A DNA stretch of 15,787 nt from Candidatus Woesearchaeota archaeon (GCA_015519985.1 WIAN01000048.1:1-15787), one strand, 5' to 3'. Counted from the first letter of the stretch, positions 7,031 through 13,785 are shown. The notes: generated by a model not told the origin, from the sequence alone. Numbers and translations: made by a program.

Positions 7031-8809
7031 ATGTATAAGAAACTTTTTAAGAATAGAACTGCACAAGTAACTTTTTTTATAATTATAGCTGTTTTGTCTT
7101 TATTGTCTATTGTTGCTGTTGTATATATTTCAAATTTAGATTTTTCTTCTAATAATGTTAATGTTTCTTCTAATAATGTTGTTTTGCAACAATGTATTTC
7201 TGAACAGTTTGAAAATTCTTTAAGAGTAGCTTCTTTAAAAGGAGGTTATGTTGATTTTAATAATGTTCCTTATTTTGTTCCTTTTAACAGTTATAAAATG
7301 CCTTTATGGAAAAAAGATAATACTTTATTTATTCCTGATGCTGAGAGTATTGAACAACAATTAAGTTCTGATTTGAAAAATAGGATTATAGAGTATTGTG
7401 TTTCTGATGATGTTAAGAGTGTTTTAAAAAATAAGTTGAATGTTAAAGTATTATTGTCTGAAGATGAGAATAGAGCTGTAGTTAAATTTAATACTTATAA
7501 ACAAGAAAAAAACAGTGTTAAAAATTTTGGTGTTTATGAAGTTAAAAACAGTGTTCCTTTTTTAAAAATGTTGAATACTGCTAAAAATTTTTATTCTGAT
7601 TTAGAAAGTAAAGATGTTTTGAAAGATTTAACAACTACTATTATTGCTATGAACAAAAATATTCCTACTGAAGGTTTGAGTTTTGATTGTGAAAAAAAAG
7701 TTTGGGATGTTGAAACTGTTAAAAAAGCTTTTTTTAAATCTTTAAAGGATATTTCTCCTAAAGTTTCTTTTAATGGAGTTCCTAAATATGATAATGAAAT
7801 TGTTAAAAAACATTTTACTTATAATTTAGATTCTGTTAAGAATAGTAATGTTAAAGTTAAAATGATTTTTAAAGAAAATTATAATAATTCTTTTTTTAAA
7901 GTTGATAATGTTGAAGGTAATTTAATGACTTCTTTTGTAACTAAGAATGCTGTTGGCTGTCAAAATTCTTATAGCTTTTATTATGATTATTCTGTTCCTG
8001 TTATTTTTTCTTTATATGATGAAAATGAAGATTATTATTTTAGATTTGCTTTGCCTATAGAGGTTTATAGGAATAATGTTGATGTTGATCCTGAAAGTAA
8101 AATTGAAAGTTCTAATGAAGTTGTAGTTGAAAATACTGTTGATGAAAATAATAATGAAGTTGAAGTTAAAAGAACTGTTTTGAACGATTTTTGTAGTAAG
8201 ACTACTTATGAAAAAATTAATCTTTCTATAAAAGATAATTTTGATAATCCTGTCAGTAAAGTAGTTTCTTATATACAATGTGGTTCTCAACAATGTTATT
8301 TAGATGTTGTTGATAATTATGTTTATTCTTCTTTACCTTCTAATTGTGCTTTTGGTAAAATTTATGTTTCTAAAAAAGGTTATTCTCTTGAAACTTTAAA
8401 TTATAAATTTAACAAATTTTCAGATTTAAAAAATAAAGATGTTGTTTTATACAAATTGTACAATTTTATTTTAAAAGAAGAATGTAATGGTGTTTGTGAT
8501 TTTGAAAATTTTAATTTTGTTGTTTTTAACAATAAAGATAATGTTGAAACTCCTGTATTTTTATCTAAAAATGATGATTTTGCATCTGTGAAACCTAAAG
8601 ATGGAAAAATTGTTTTTGCTATTGTAAAAACAACTCCTTCAGGATTTAATTTTGTTGAAAAAAAATCTTTTAGTTTAGAAGATTTTGACAAAGGAACTGA
8701 TTATTATATTAAAGTTGTTGGAAAGCCAAGAGAGGAAGGTTTTTATACTTTTGAAGACATCTCATTTGAGCCTGTTAATAGTGAAAATAATGGTGAAAAT
8801 ATTAATTAA
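7031..8809 (+). CDS. Class III (pilin-like) N-terminus surface protein; paralogue of the 869-3019 product
   Basis: A 592-residue protein. A basic leader ends in KNRTA, followed by QVTFFIIIAVLSLLSIVAVVYI, so a class III-type cleavage A11/Q12 or an uncleaved anchor is possible. The exterior part repeats the layout of the 869-3019 product. C55 is followed 16 residues later by GGY (71-73), exactly the same distance as in the paralogue; C123 comes next. Further on are NDFC, CGSQQC (C417, C422) and LPSNC (C439), then a GY-x(n)-VVLYKL segment typical of small beta-sandwich (carboxypeptidase-regulatory/PEGA-like) domains. Near residues 38-51 there is a 21-base-period repeat encoding SSNNV twice. An acidic, Asn-rich segment near residues 355-385 (ESSNEVVVENTVDENNNEVEV) looks like a linker. 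No catalytic motif is seen. It is the fourth gene of the envelope block; the conserved Cys pairs suggest disulfides outside the cell. Confidence 0.85.
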   Translation: MYKKLFKNRTAQVTFFIIIAVLSLLSIVAVVYISNLDFSSNNVNVSSNNVVLQQCISEQFENSLRVASLKGGYVDFNNVPYFVPFNSYKMPLWKKDNTLFIPDAESIEQQLSSDLKNRIIEYCVSDDVKSVLKNKLNVKVLLSEDENRAVVKFNTYKQEKNSVKNFGVYEVKNSVPFLKMLNTAKNFYSDLESKDVLKDLTTTIIAMNKNIPTEGLSFDCEKKVWDVETVKKAFFKSLKDISPKVSFNGVPKYDNEIVKKHFTYNLDSVKNSNVKVKMIFKENYNNSFFKVDNVEGNLMTSFVTKNAVGCQNSYSFYYDYSVPVIFSLYDENEDYYFRFALPIEVYRNNVDVDPESKIESSNEVVVENTVDENNNEVEVKRTVLNDFCSKTTYEKINLSIKDNFDNPVSKVVSYIQCGSQQCYLDVVDNYVYSSLPSNCAFGKIYVSKKGYSLETLNYKFNKFSDLKNKDVVLYKLYNFILKEECNGVCDFENFNFVVFNNKDNVETPVFLSKNDDFASVKPKDGKIVFAIVKTTPSGFNFVEKKSFSLEDFDKGTDYYIKVVGKPREEGFYTFEDISFEPVNSENNGENIN

Positions 8810-8846
8810 GAAAATAAATTAAGAAACTAATTGATTATAAATATTT

Positions 8847-8858
8847 GTGATTAAAATG
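8847..8858 (+). promoter_or_regulatory. GTGAT ribosome site deciding the start at 8856
   Basis: GTGATTAAAATG: GTGAT matches the archaeal AGGTGAT Shine-Dalgarno core and lies 4 bases ahead of the ATG. The GTG itself is in frame and could be taken for a start, giving M-I-K-M. Equivalent TTGAT-N4-ATG arrangements precede the genes starting at 750 and 6029. Confidence 0.45.
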
Positions 8859-11207
8859 GTTGAAAAGTTTAATAAGTTTAACAAATTTAATAAATTCGGT
8901 AAAAGAATTTTGTTTTTAATACTATTATTGTTTTATTTTACTGTTGTTTTTTCTAATGCTGTTTTTTCCGAAGAAAATAGTTGTAAAGATAATATTTTAG
9001 ACTATTTTTATGTTGAAAATACAGGTTCTGATAATGAAGTTACTTTAACTGCAAATTCTGATTATTCTTCTATTGAAGTTAGTTTTGCCTTAAAATTAAT
9101 ACCTAAAGAGAATGCTGTTAAAAGAATAAAAGACGTCAAATTTTTATCTGAAGGTTTTTTCAATAATGATTTTATTGTAGATTCTTTAACTTCTGAAAAA
9201 AACAATGACGAATATATTTTGCATTTAAAATTGTCTCCTAAAAGTTTTGATTTTCAAAATTTAAAAGAGGATGTTGATAAAAATGTTGGTTTGAGTGTTT
9301 TAATAACTTTTGTTGATATTAATGATAATGAAAAAACTGTTGTTTTTTGTCTTCCTTCTTTTTCAGTAAAAATAATTTTAGATGAAAATTTTGTTCCTAA
9401 AGATTTAGTTGATAGTATAAATTCTGCTAAAAAAACTTATGAAAATTTTAAAAAATTAGATTCTGGTTTTAAAATTTTAGAAACTACTTATTCTTTAATG
9501 TGTAATAATAAACAAAAAAGTTATGAAAAAAAAGTTTCAGATTGGAATACTAATTGTTCAATTTTAAAATCTGATATTAAAAAATCTTTATTAGGAGAAG
9601 AAGTTAATGTTGATGAAGTTTGTAATGTTAAAAAAGATTCTTTTGAAGGTTCTAACGATGAAGAAAAAACAAATAATTGTAAAGAAAGATTTTCTTTTTG
9701 TAAAGAAAATTATAATGATGTTTTAAAATCTGAAAAAGAAATGTTAGATGTTTGTATGAGAGTAAGTTGTAATCCTGTTTATACTAAAGAAGAACATTCT
9801 AAAAGATATTTTGATTTTTTAGGTATTAATTATTGTGAAAATAATATTGATAGTGAAAAATGTAATGATCAATATAAAAGAATTGAGAATACTAAATGTG
9901 AATTTTTAGATGTTAATACTTTAGATGAAAATAAAAACTTGTTTAATTTTAAAAATTCTTATGAACAACAAGTTTGCGGAGCTCCTGGAGAAATTAAAAC
10001 TTTAATAGATCCTTCTTCAAGTATTGTTGGTTCTGCTGCTTGTATGTGTATACCTTCTTTATCTTCTTATATATCTAACTATAGAGATTTGTATGAAAAT
10101 TATGTTTCTTGCTTAGAAGGTTCTTCAGCAAAAAAAGCTTCTGAATGTTTAAATGTTAATTATATTTTTTTATGTGAAAACGCATTAGACTTTTTTTCTT
10201 GCGGATATTTAGATTTAGCTTCTTATAGTGGAAGAATAAGTTCTTTTTTAGATGAAAATAATAAAGCTTATGTAATTACAAATAACATTCCTACTAGAAT
10301 AAATAATAAAATAAAAAATGATTATTCTGCTTTAGTATCTTATGATTTTAACTTTAATACTGGAAGTTTAAAAAATGCTGTTTGCAGAACTGCTTTCGGA
10401 GATGAAAATATTGATTGGGGAAAAATATTGTTAGATTCTTTTTCATACAATTTTGAAGCTTCATTAACTTCAGGAGTTAATTTTTGTGATGTAAATAAAA
10501 AATTAGATAGTAGTTGTTATTGTGGAACTCAAAAAGATTTTAATGAAGAAATTTCAAATTCTGAAGATAATACTGTAAAACCAAATTGTGGTGAAAATTA
10601 TATTTGTACTTTTGAAGATAATGATAAAAAGTTTTATTGTAAAGAAGAAAATGAAGTTAATATTCCTAATAACAAAGAAAATGAAAAAGTAGAAGAAAAA
10701 GTTGTTTTAAGAGACTCTTCAAGTTATGATTCTTCAAATACTGATATGAATAACAAAGAAAATGAAAATAGTGAAGAAAGAGTTGTTATAAGTAAATCTG
10801 ATTCTTTATCTGAAGTAAAGATAGATGATAACAAACTAGCTGGAGAATTAACAATAACTTCAGATAACTCAAATTTCTTTAAAAAAGTGCCATATTGTAA
10901 AAAAGAGTCTGATGGAATAACCGTTCTTTCCAGTGTTAAAAAAATTGTTATGTTTAAAAATGATATTATATCTTTAGAATATAATACTTATTATGATAAA
11001 AGAAGAACTAAAGAAAACTTGTTTCCTTCTAAATATTTGATTGATTATTGTGATAAAATTGAGTATGATTGTGAGGGAAATTCTTTTATATTCAAAGGTA
11101 CTGGTTGTTATTATGAAGATGTCAATTCAAAAGTTTATTATGACCATAAGAATATTGTTGAAACTGTTCCTATAACTTTTACATATAAAAAAACAGATTT
11201 TAGATAA
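8856..11207 (+). CDS. Large cysteine-rich secreted protein, unknown function
   Basis: A 783-residue protein from ATG 8856. The signal peptide has an unusual n-region made of KFN repeats, then a hydrophobic core (ILFLILLLFYFTVVF) and a likely end near residue 40. The mature protein holds about 30 cysteines. Residues about 42-175 look beta-rich. From about 185 to 540 the protein is helical and Cys-rich; one striking module (about 396-449) runs ACMCIPSLSSYI, VSC, SEC, FLC, FSC. A small knot-like Cys segment follows (SSCYCG, NCGENYIC, FYC; about 545-595). Then comes an acidic linker with an imperfect 27-residue duplication, and a C-terminal region with four more Cys. No transmembrane helix after the signal is evident. 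I recall similar CIPSLSSYI-type Cys modules in giant secreted proteins of other DPANN archaea, unverified. It closes the envelope block and is followed by a T13 terminator, suggesting it ends the transcription unit. Confidence 0.82.
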   Translation: MVEKFNKFNKFNKFGKRILFLILLLFYFTVVFSNAVFSEENSCKDNILDYFYVENTGSDNEVTLTANSDYSSIEVSFALKLIPKENAVKRIKDVKFLSEGFFNNDFIVDSLTSEKNNDEYILHLKLSPKSFDFQNLKEDVDKNVGLSVLITFVDINDNEKTVVFCLPSFSVKIILDENFVPKDLVDSINSAKKTYENFKKLDSGFKILETTYSLMCNNKQKSYEKKVSDWNTNCSILKSDIKKSLLGEEVNVDEVCNVKKDSFEGSNDEEKTNNCKERFSFCKENYNDVLKSEKEMLDVCMRVSCNPVYTKEEHSKRYFDFLGINYCENNIDSEKCNDQYKRIENTKCEFLDVNTLDENKNLFNFKNSYEQQVCGAPGEIKTLIDPSSSIVGSAACMCIPSLSSYISNYRDLYENYVSCLEGSSAKKASECLNVNYIFLCENALDFFSCGYLDLASYSGRISSFLDENNKAYVITNNIPTRINNKIKNDYSALVSYDFNFNTGSLKNAVCRTAFGDENIDWGKILLDSFSYNFEASLTSGVNFCDVNKKLDSSCYCGTQKDFNEEISNSEDNTVKPNCGENYICTFEDNDKKFYCKEENEVNIPNNKENEKVEEKVVLRDSSSYDSSNTDMNNKENENSEERVVISKSDSLSEVKIDDNKLAGELTITSDNSNFFKKVPYCKKESDGITVLSSVKKIVMFKNDIISLEYNTYYDKRRTKENLFPSKYLIDYCDKIEYDCEGNSFIFKGTGCYYEDVNSKVYYDHKNIVETVPITFTYKKTDFR
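8865..8897 (+). repeat. KFN codon repeat (9-base period) in the signal-peptide n-region
   Basis: Three KFN units plus a KF, each unit about 9 bases with synonymous variation (AAG/AAA, TTT/TTC, AAT/AAC). A repeat inside a signal-peptide n-region is unusual; it may vary in copy number. Confidence 0.7.
10668..10829 (+). repeat. Imperfect tandem duplication, 81-base period, in the acidic linker
   Basis: Copy 1 begins at 10668 and copy 2 at 10749. Their first 20 bases are identical and encode NNKENE; similarity continues through EE(K/R)VV and then fades. The unit is 27 residues, in frame, in a low-complexity charged linker. Confidence 0.65.
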
Positions 11208-11228
11208 TTTTATTAATAGTTTTAAACA

Positions 11229-11241
11229 TTTTTTTTTTTTT
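11229..11241 (+). terminator. T13 run ending the envelope cluster
   Basis: Thirteen consecutive T, 22 bases after the stop at 11207, with no hairpin ahead of it. Archaeal RNA polymerase terminates at such U-tracts. A second run of eight T follows at 11271-11278. Confidence 0.6.
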
Positions 11242-11276
11242 AGAAACTTTTAAAAACTTTTGTGATATACTTTTTT

Positions 11277-11291
11277 TTATAATTTTAAATT
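11277..11291 (+). promoter_or_regulatory. TATA-like element ahead of the ZPR1-like gene
   Basis: TTTATAAT and an overlapping TTTAAATT lie about 22-30 bases ahead of the GTG at 11310. The transcript would begin within a few bases of the GTG, so initiation is probably leaderless or nearly so. Confidence 0.4.
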
Positions 11292-11309
11292 TAATTTGGG
11301 GTTTTTATA

Positions 11310-11945
11310 GTGGGGGACAAAAAAAATAATAACAATAATAATACTAATAATAATGTAGAGAATAATGTTGATAATATTAATAATAATACTAATGCTGATA
11401 ATGATTTTTCTCCTAATGTTGTTACTGGAGAAACTTGTCCTATTTGTGGTAAAAAAACTTTAACTTTAACTGAAGCTGAAAGAGACATTCCTTTTTTTGG
11501 AAAAGTTTATTTGTTTAGTATGAATTGTTCTAATCCTGAATGTAAATATTCTGTTAGTGATGTTGAAAGTGAAGAAGTTAAAGAACCTTCTGAATATTCT
11601 TTAGACGTAAGTAAAGAAGATCATTTGAATGCTAGAGTTATAAAAAGCAGTAATGCTACTGTTAAAGTCGGTAGAATTATGACTATAACTCCTGGAACTG
11701 CAAGTCAAGGTTATATTAGTAATATTGAAGGAGTTTTAAAAAGAACTCAACACGCTTTAGAAATGGCTTATGATATGGAAGATGATAATTCTAATAAAAA
11801 AAAGTTAAAAAATAAAATTAAAAAGTTAAGAAAAGTATTATATGGAAACGAACCTATTACTATTACTATTTCAGATCCTACTGGAAATTCTGCTATTATT
11901 CATGAAGATGTTGTTAAAAAAACTTTAAAGAAATCTAAAAAATAA
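11310..11945 (+). CDS. ZPR1-family zinc-finger protein
   Basis: A 211-residue protein starting at GTG. After a low-complexity Asn-rich tail (residues 6-32) comes a zinc-finger motif: CPICG (C43, C46), EAERDIPFFGKVYLFSMNC and C73/C78, then KYSVSDVES. This matches the archaeal single-module ZPR1 family, with the ending PGxxSxGYISNIEGVLKR typical of its alpha/beta part. In eukaryotes ZPR1 acts as a chaperone for translation elongation factor eEF1A; the archaeal role is inferred by similarity. The second Cys pair is C-x4-C, whereas I expect C-x2-C in most ZPR1 proteins. The C-terminal part (DPTGNSAIIHED and a Lys-rich end) is complete, so the protein looks full length for an archaeal member plus the added N-terminal tail. 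Its stop lies 16 bases from the convergent NFACT-R stop. The family is confident. Confidence 0.92.
   Translation: MGDKKNNNNNNTNNNVENNVDNINNNTNADNDFSPNVVTGETCPICGKKTLTLTEAERDIPFFGKVYLFSMNCSNPECKYSVSDVESEEVKEPSEYSLDVSKEDHLNARVIKSSNATVKVGRIMTITPGTASQGYISNIEGVLKRTQHALEMAYDMEDDNSNKKKLKNKIKKLRKVLYGNEPITITISDPTGNSAIIHEDVVKKTLKKSKK
11325..11402 (+). repeat. Asn-codon (AAT/AAC) low-complexity run
   Basis: Clustered AAT and AAC codons encode the Asn-rich N-terminal tail of the ZPR1-like protein. Mixed AAT/AAC use argues against a pure slippage repeat, but length variation is plausible. Confidence 0.7.
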
Positions 11946-11956
11946 ATGTACTATAA

Positions 11957-11963
11957 TTTTTTT
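11957..11963 (+). terminator. T7 run after the ZPR1-like gene
   Basis: Seven T, 12 bases past the stop at 11945, overlapping the end of the convergent NFACT-R gene. A weak archaeal U-tract terminator. Confidence 0.35.
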
Positions 11964-12807
11964 ACCTCTTTAAATATTTTATATCTACATTTCCAGGCAA
12001 ACTTTTTACAATTTCATCTAATGTTATGTCTTTTATTCCTTTTTTTTCTAAATATTTTTTTATTTCTTTAGCAGCATCACTAACCTTTATTTTCCCTGGT
12101 GTTAATTCTATAAAACTATCTTCTTTAACAGGGCTTATTATAATATAATTGTTTTCTTCTATTTTTATTGTTTTAACATACAATTTTAATATTCCTGTAA
12201 AAATGTTTTTTTTACCATATATCATAAAACTTCCTTTTTGCAAATATTCTCCTGCTTTTGCTTTTTTGCTTACTTGTTCTGGTAATACAAAAAATGCATC
12301 TATTACTGAAACTCCATACTTCCATGCTCTACTAAAAGAAACGGTAGCATCTACTAATTCTTGTATTTCATCTTTATATTCTTCTATATTATTTATTATT
12401 TTTTCTCTTTCATCTTTTTCTAATTTTAATATAAAAAAAGGACTTCCATTTACATCAGCATGAAACACTAAATCATTTTTTTCTAATCTTTTTTTTATTA
12501 ATTCTTCATTTGTATTTGCATCTCTTCCTCCTATTGCTAAATGTCCTTTAGAAGTATAAAACCACCTGTATTTCATATACCAAAACGTTTTTTTTATTAT
12601 TTTTGTAGTTTTTTTTTCTTTACTTTTTTCTTTTTGTTCTTTTATTTCTATTTCTTCTTTTTGTTTTTCTTCTAATTCAAACTTTTTTATTGCTTCGTAT
12701 GCTCCTTTTGCTTTTTTTTTGAACTTTTTAGAATTTTCAAAATAGTAAGATGCATTTTCTTCTAATGTTTTGTTCAAATCTAATTCTATTTCAATTCTTT
12801 CTTCCAT
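11962..12807 (-). CDS. NFACT-R (DUF814) domain protein lacking the N-terminal NFACT-N half
   Basis: A 281-residue protein. Residues 1-35 (IELDLNKTLEENASYYFENSKK) match the segment that precedes NFACT-R in full-length Rqc2/RqcH/NEMF relatives. Next is a charged coiled-coil stretch (about 36-72) and the NFACT-R domain (about 73-190). That domain carries WFYTSKGHLAIGGRD, NEELIKKRL, NDLVFHADVNGSPFFI and the closing WKYGVSVIDAFFVLPEQVSKKAKAGEY and KGSFMIYGKK. The C-terminal part (IELTPGKIKVSDAAKEI, LPGNVDI) is also conserved. Known relatives bind obstructed 60S/50S subunits and tRNA in ribosome-associated quality control. Archaeal NFACT proteins usually run to about 600-700 residues, so this one begins just before the linker and lacks the NFACT-N and HhH regions. 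They may be encoded elsewhere. The TATA box at 12835-12844 sits close to this ATG, supporting the short start rather than a truncated gene. Family call is confident; function is inferred. Confidence 0.92.
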   Translation of the reverse strand: MEERIEIELDLNKTLEENASYYFENSKKFKKKAKGAYEAIKKFELEEKQKEEIEIKEQKEKSKEKKTTKIIKKTFWYMKYRWFYTSKGHLAIGGRDANTNEELIKKRLEKNDLVFHADVNGSPFFILKLEKDEREKIINNIEEYKDEIQELVDATVSFSRAWKYGVSVIDAFFVLPEQVSKKAKAGEYLQKGSFMIYGKKNIFTGILKLYVKTIKIEENNYIIISPVKEDSFIELTPGKIKVSDAAKEIKKYLEKKGIKDITLDEIVKSLPGNVDIKYLKR

Positions 12808-12834
12808 AATATTTTTTTTTTAGAATTAAAATTA

Positions 12835-12844
12835 TTATATAAAA
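12835..12844 (-). promoter_or_regulatory. TATA box of the NFACT-R gene
   Basis: On the minus strand it reads TTTTATATAA, the strongest TATA match in the window. It is centred about 32 bases ahead of the ATG at 12807, placing the transcript start some 6 bases before it. Shows this gene can be transcribed independently of the KaiC-like gene upstream. Confidence 0.6.
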
Positions 12845-12903
12845 GTTTTGAAAATTTTTTATGTTTATTTTACATTTATTATTCTTATTATGTTCTTACA
12901 TTT

Positions 12904-13716
12904 TTATATTAATGCTGGTTGTCCTCCATACAATGCTTTGAATTTTCCATTTGAAAATTCTAATGTAAAAACATCATTATTTGCTCTTGTAGCTCTCATT
13001 TTTACAATGCTTATTTCTCTAGAAACTTTTCTATGTCTTTCTACCAAATCTAATTTTATAACTCCATCTGCTAAAAAACTTTCAATTTCAAATTCTCCAT
13101 ATCTATCTTTTGTCAATGGCATTTCTGAAATTAAAAATGTTGTTAATTTTAAATCTCTAAAAAATTCAAACATATAAAACAATTCTCCTCTTGGATTTTT
13201 AAAATCACTAACTACATACAATGCTGACAAACTATCCAATACAAATAAGTCTAAATTAATGTTTTCTTTTAATTTTTTTATTGTATTTTTTATTACATTC
13301 AACCAATCTCCGCTTTTTCCTATCTCTACATTTTTTAATTCTTTTCTTATAGCGGCTAAATCTACTACTATTAAACTTCCTTCACTGCTTTTATTTACAT
13401 TATTTATTATTTGTGTTAATTCTTTTAAATTGTCGACTACATAAATATCAATTTCCCCTAAATCAAAATCTAAATTTACCATATGATTTAATAAACTTTC
13501 ACTGCTTTGTTCTAAAGTTAAATACAACCCTACTTTGTTGTTATGTAATATTTCATTATACAATATGTTGAATGTTAAACTGCTTTTCATTGTTCCTGCT
13601 GTTCCTGATACTAATACTATGTGATTTTCAGGTATTCCTCCTTGCATTTCTTCATCAAAATTTTCAATGTAAGTTTTTATTCTTTTTATTTGACTTTTAT
13701 CTTGAACTATTTCCAT
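12904..13716 (-). CDS. KaiC/RAD55-like P-loop ATPase
   Basis: A 270-residue single-domain ATPase of the KaiC/RecA superfamily. Walker A is GTAGTMKSS (38-46), with Met43 where the usual GxxxxGK has Gly; the Lys44 and Ser45 are present. The catalytic acidic site reads LTLEQSSE (E69, Q70), with Gln in place of the second Glu of KaiC. Walker B is LDLFVLDSLSAL (D161). The C-terminal part (FLADGVIKLDLV, EISIVKMRATRANND, FSNGKFKALYG) is the standard KaiC-family ending, including the KMR strand. Length is that of one KaiC domain, so it is not the clock protein with two domains. Such proteins in archaea are often signalling or regulatory ATPases of unknown target. It lies 69 bases downstream of the propeller gene, with no U-tract between them on this strand, so the two may be co-transcribed. 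ATG 13716 is fixed by a good Shine-Dalgarno. Confidence 0.92.
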   Translation of the reverse strand: MEIVQDKSQIKRIKTYIENFDEEMQGGIPENHIVLVSGTAGTMKSSLTFNILYNEILHNNKVGLYLTLEQSSESLLNHMVNLDFDLGEIDIYVVDNLKELTQIINNVNKSSEGSLIVVDLAAIRKELKNVEIGKSGDWLNVIKNTIKKLKENINLDLFVLDSLSALYVVSDFKNPRGELFYMFEFFRDLKLTTFLISEMPLTKDRYGEFEIESFLADGVIKLDLVERHRKVSREISIVKMRATRANNDVFTLEFSNGKFKALYGGQPALI

Positions 13717-13723
13717 TATGATA

Positions 13724-13730
13724 CACCTCT
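13724..13730 (-). promoter_or_regulatory. Shine-Dalgarno of the KaiC-like gene
   Basis: AGAGGTG read on the minus strand, 7 bases before the ATG at 13716; it matches the anti-SD CACCTCC. It is the only strong ribosome site in the window, where most starts are leaderless or weak, so this gene has a true leader. Confidence 0.8.
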
Positions 13731-13785
13731 TGATTTTAAAATAATATTATATTTTTATTATAATTTTTTTTATTATTTTGTTTTT

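Noticed and set aside
8012..8691. Two antisense frames (8012-8293 and 8401-8691)
   Set aside because: Antisense to the paralogue gene at 7031-8809, whose paralogy and signal show which strand codes.
11291..11488. 65-codon antisense frame over the ZPR1 start
   Set aside because: Overlaps the zinc-finger and Asn-rich tail coding of a recognised protein; Leu-run is the reverse complement of the AAT codons.
12149..13177. Plus-strand frames opposite the NFACT-R and KaiC-like genes
   Set aside because: Antisense to genes with clear family motifs and start signals.
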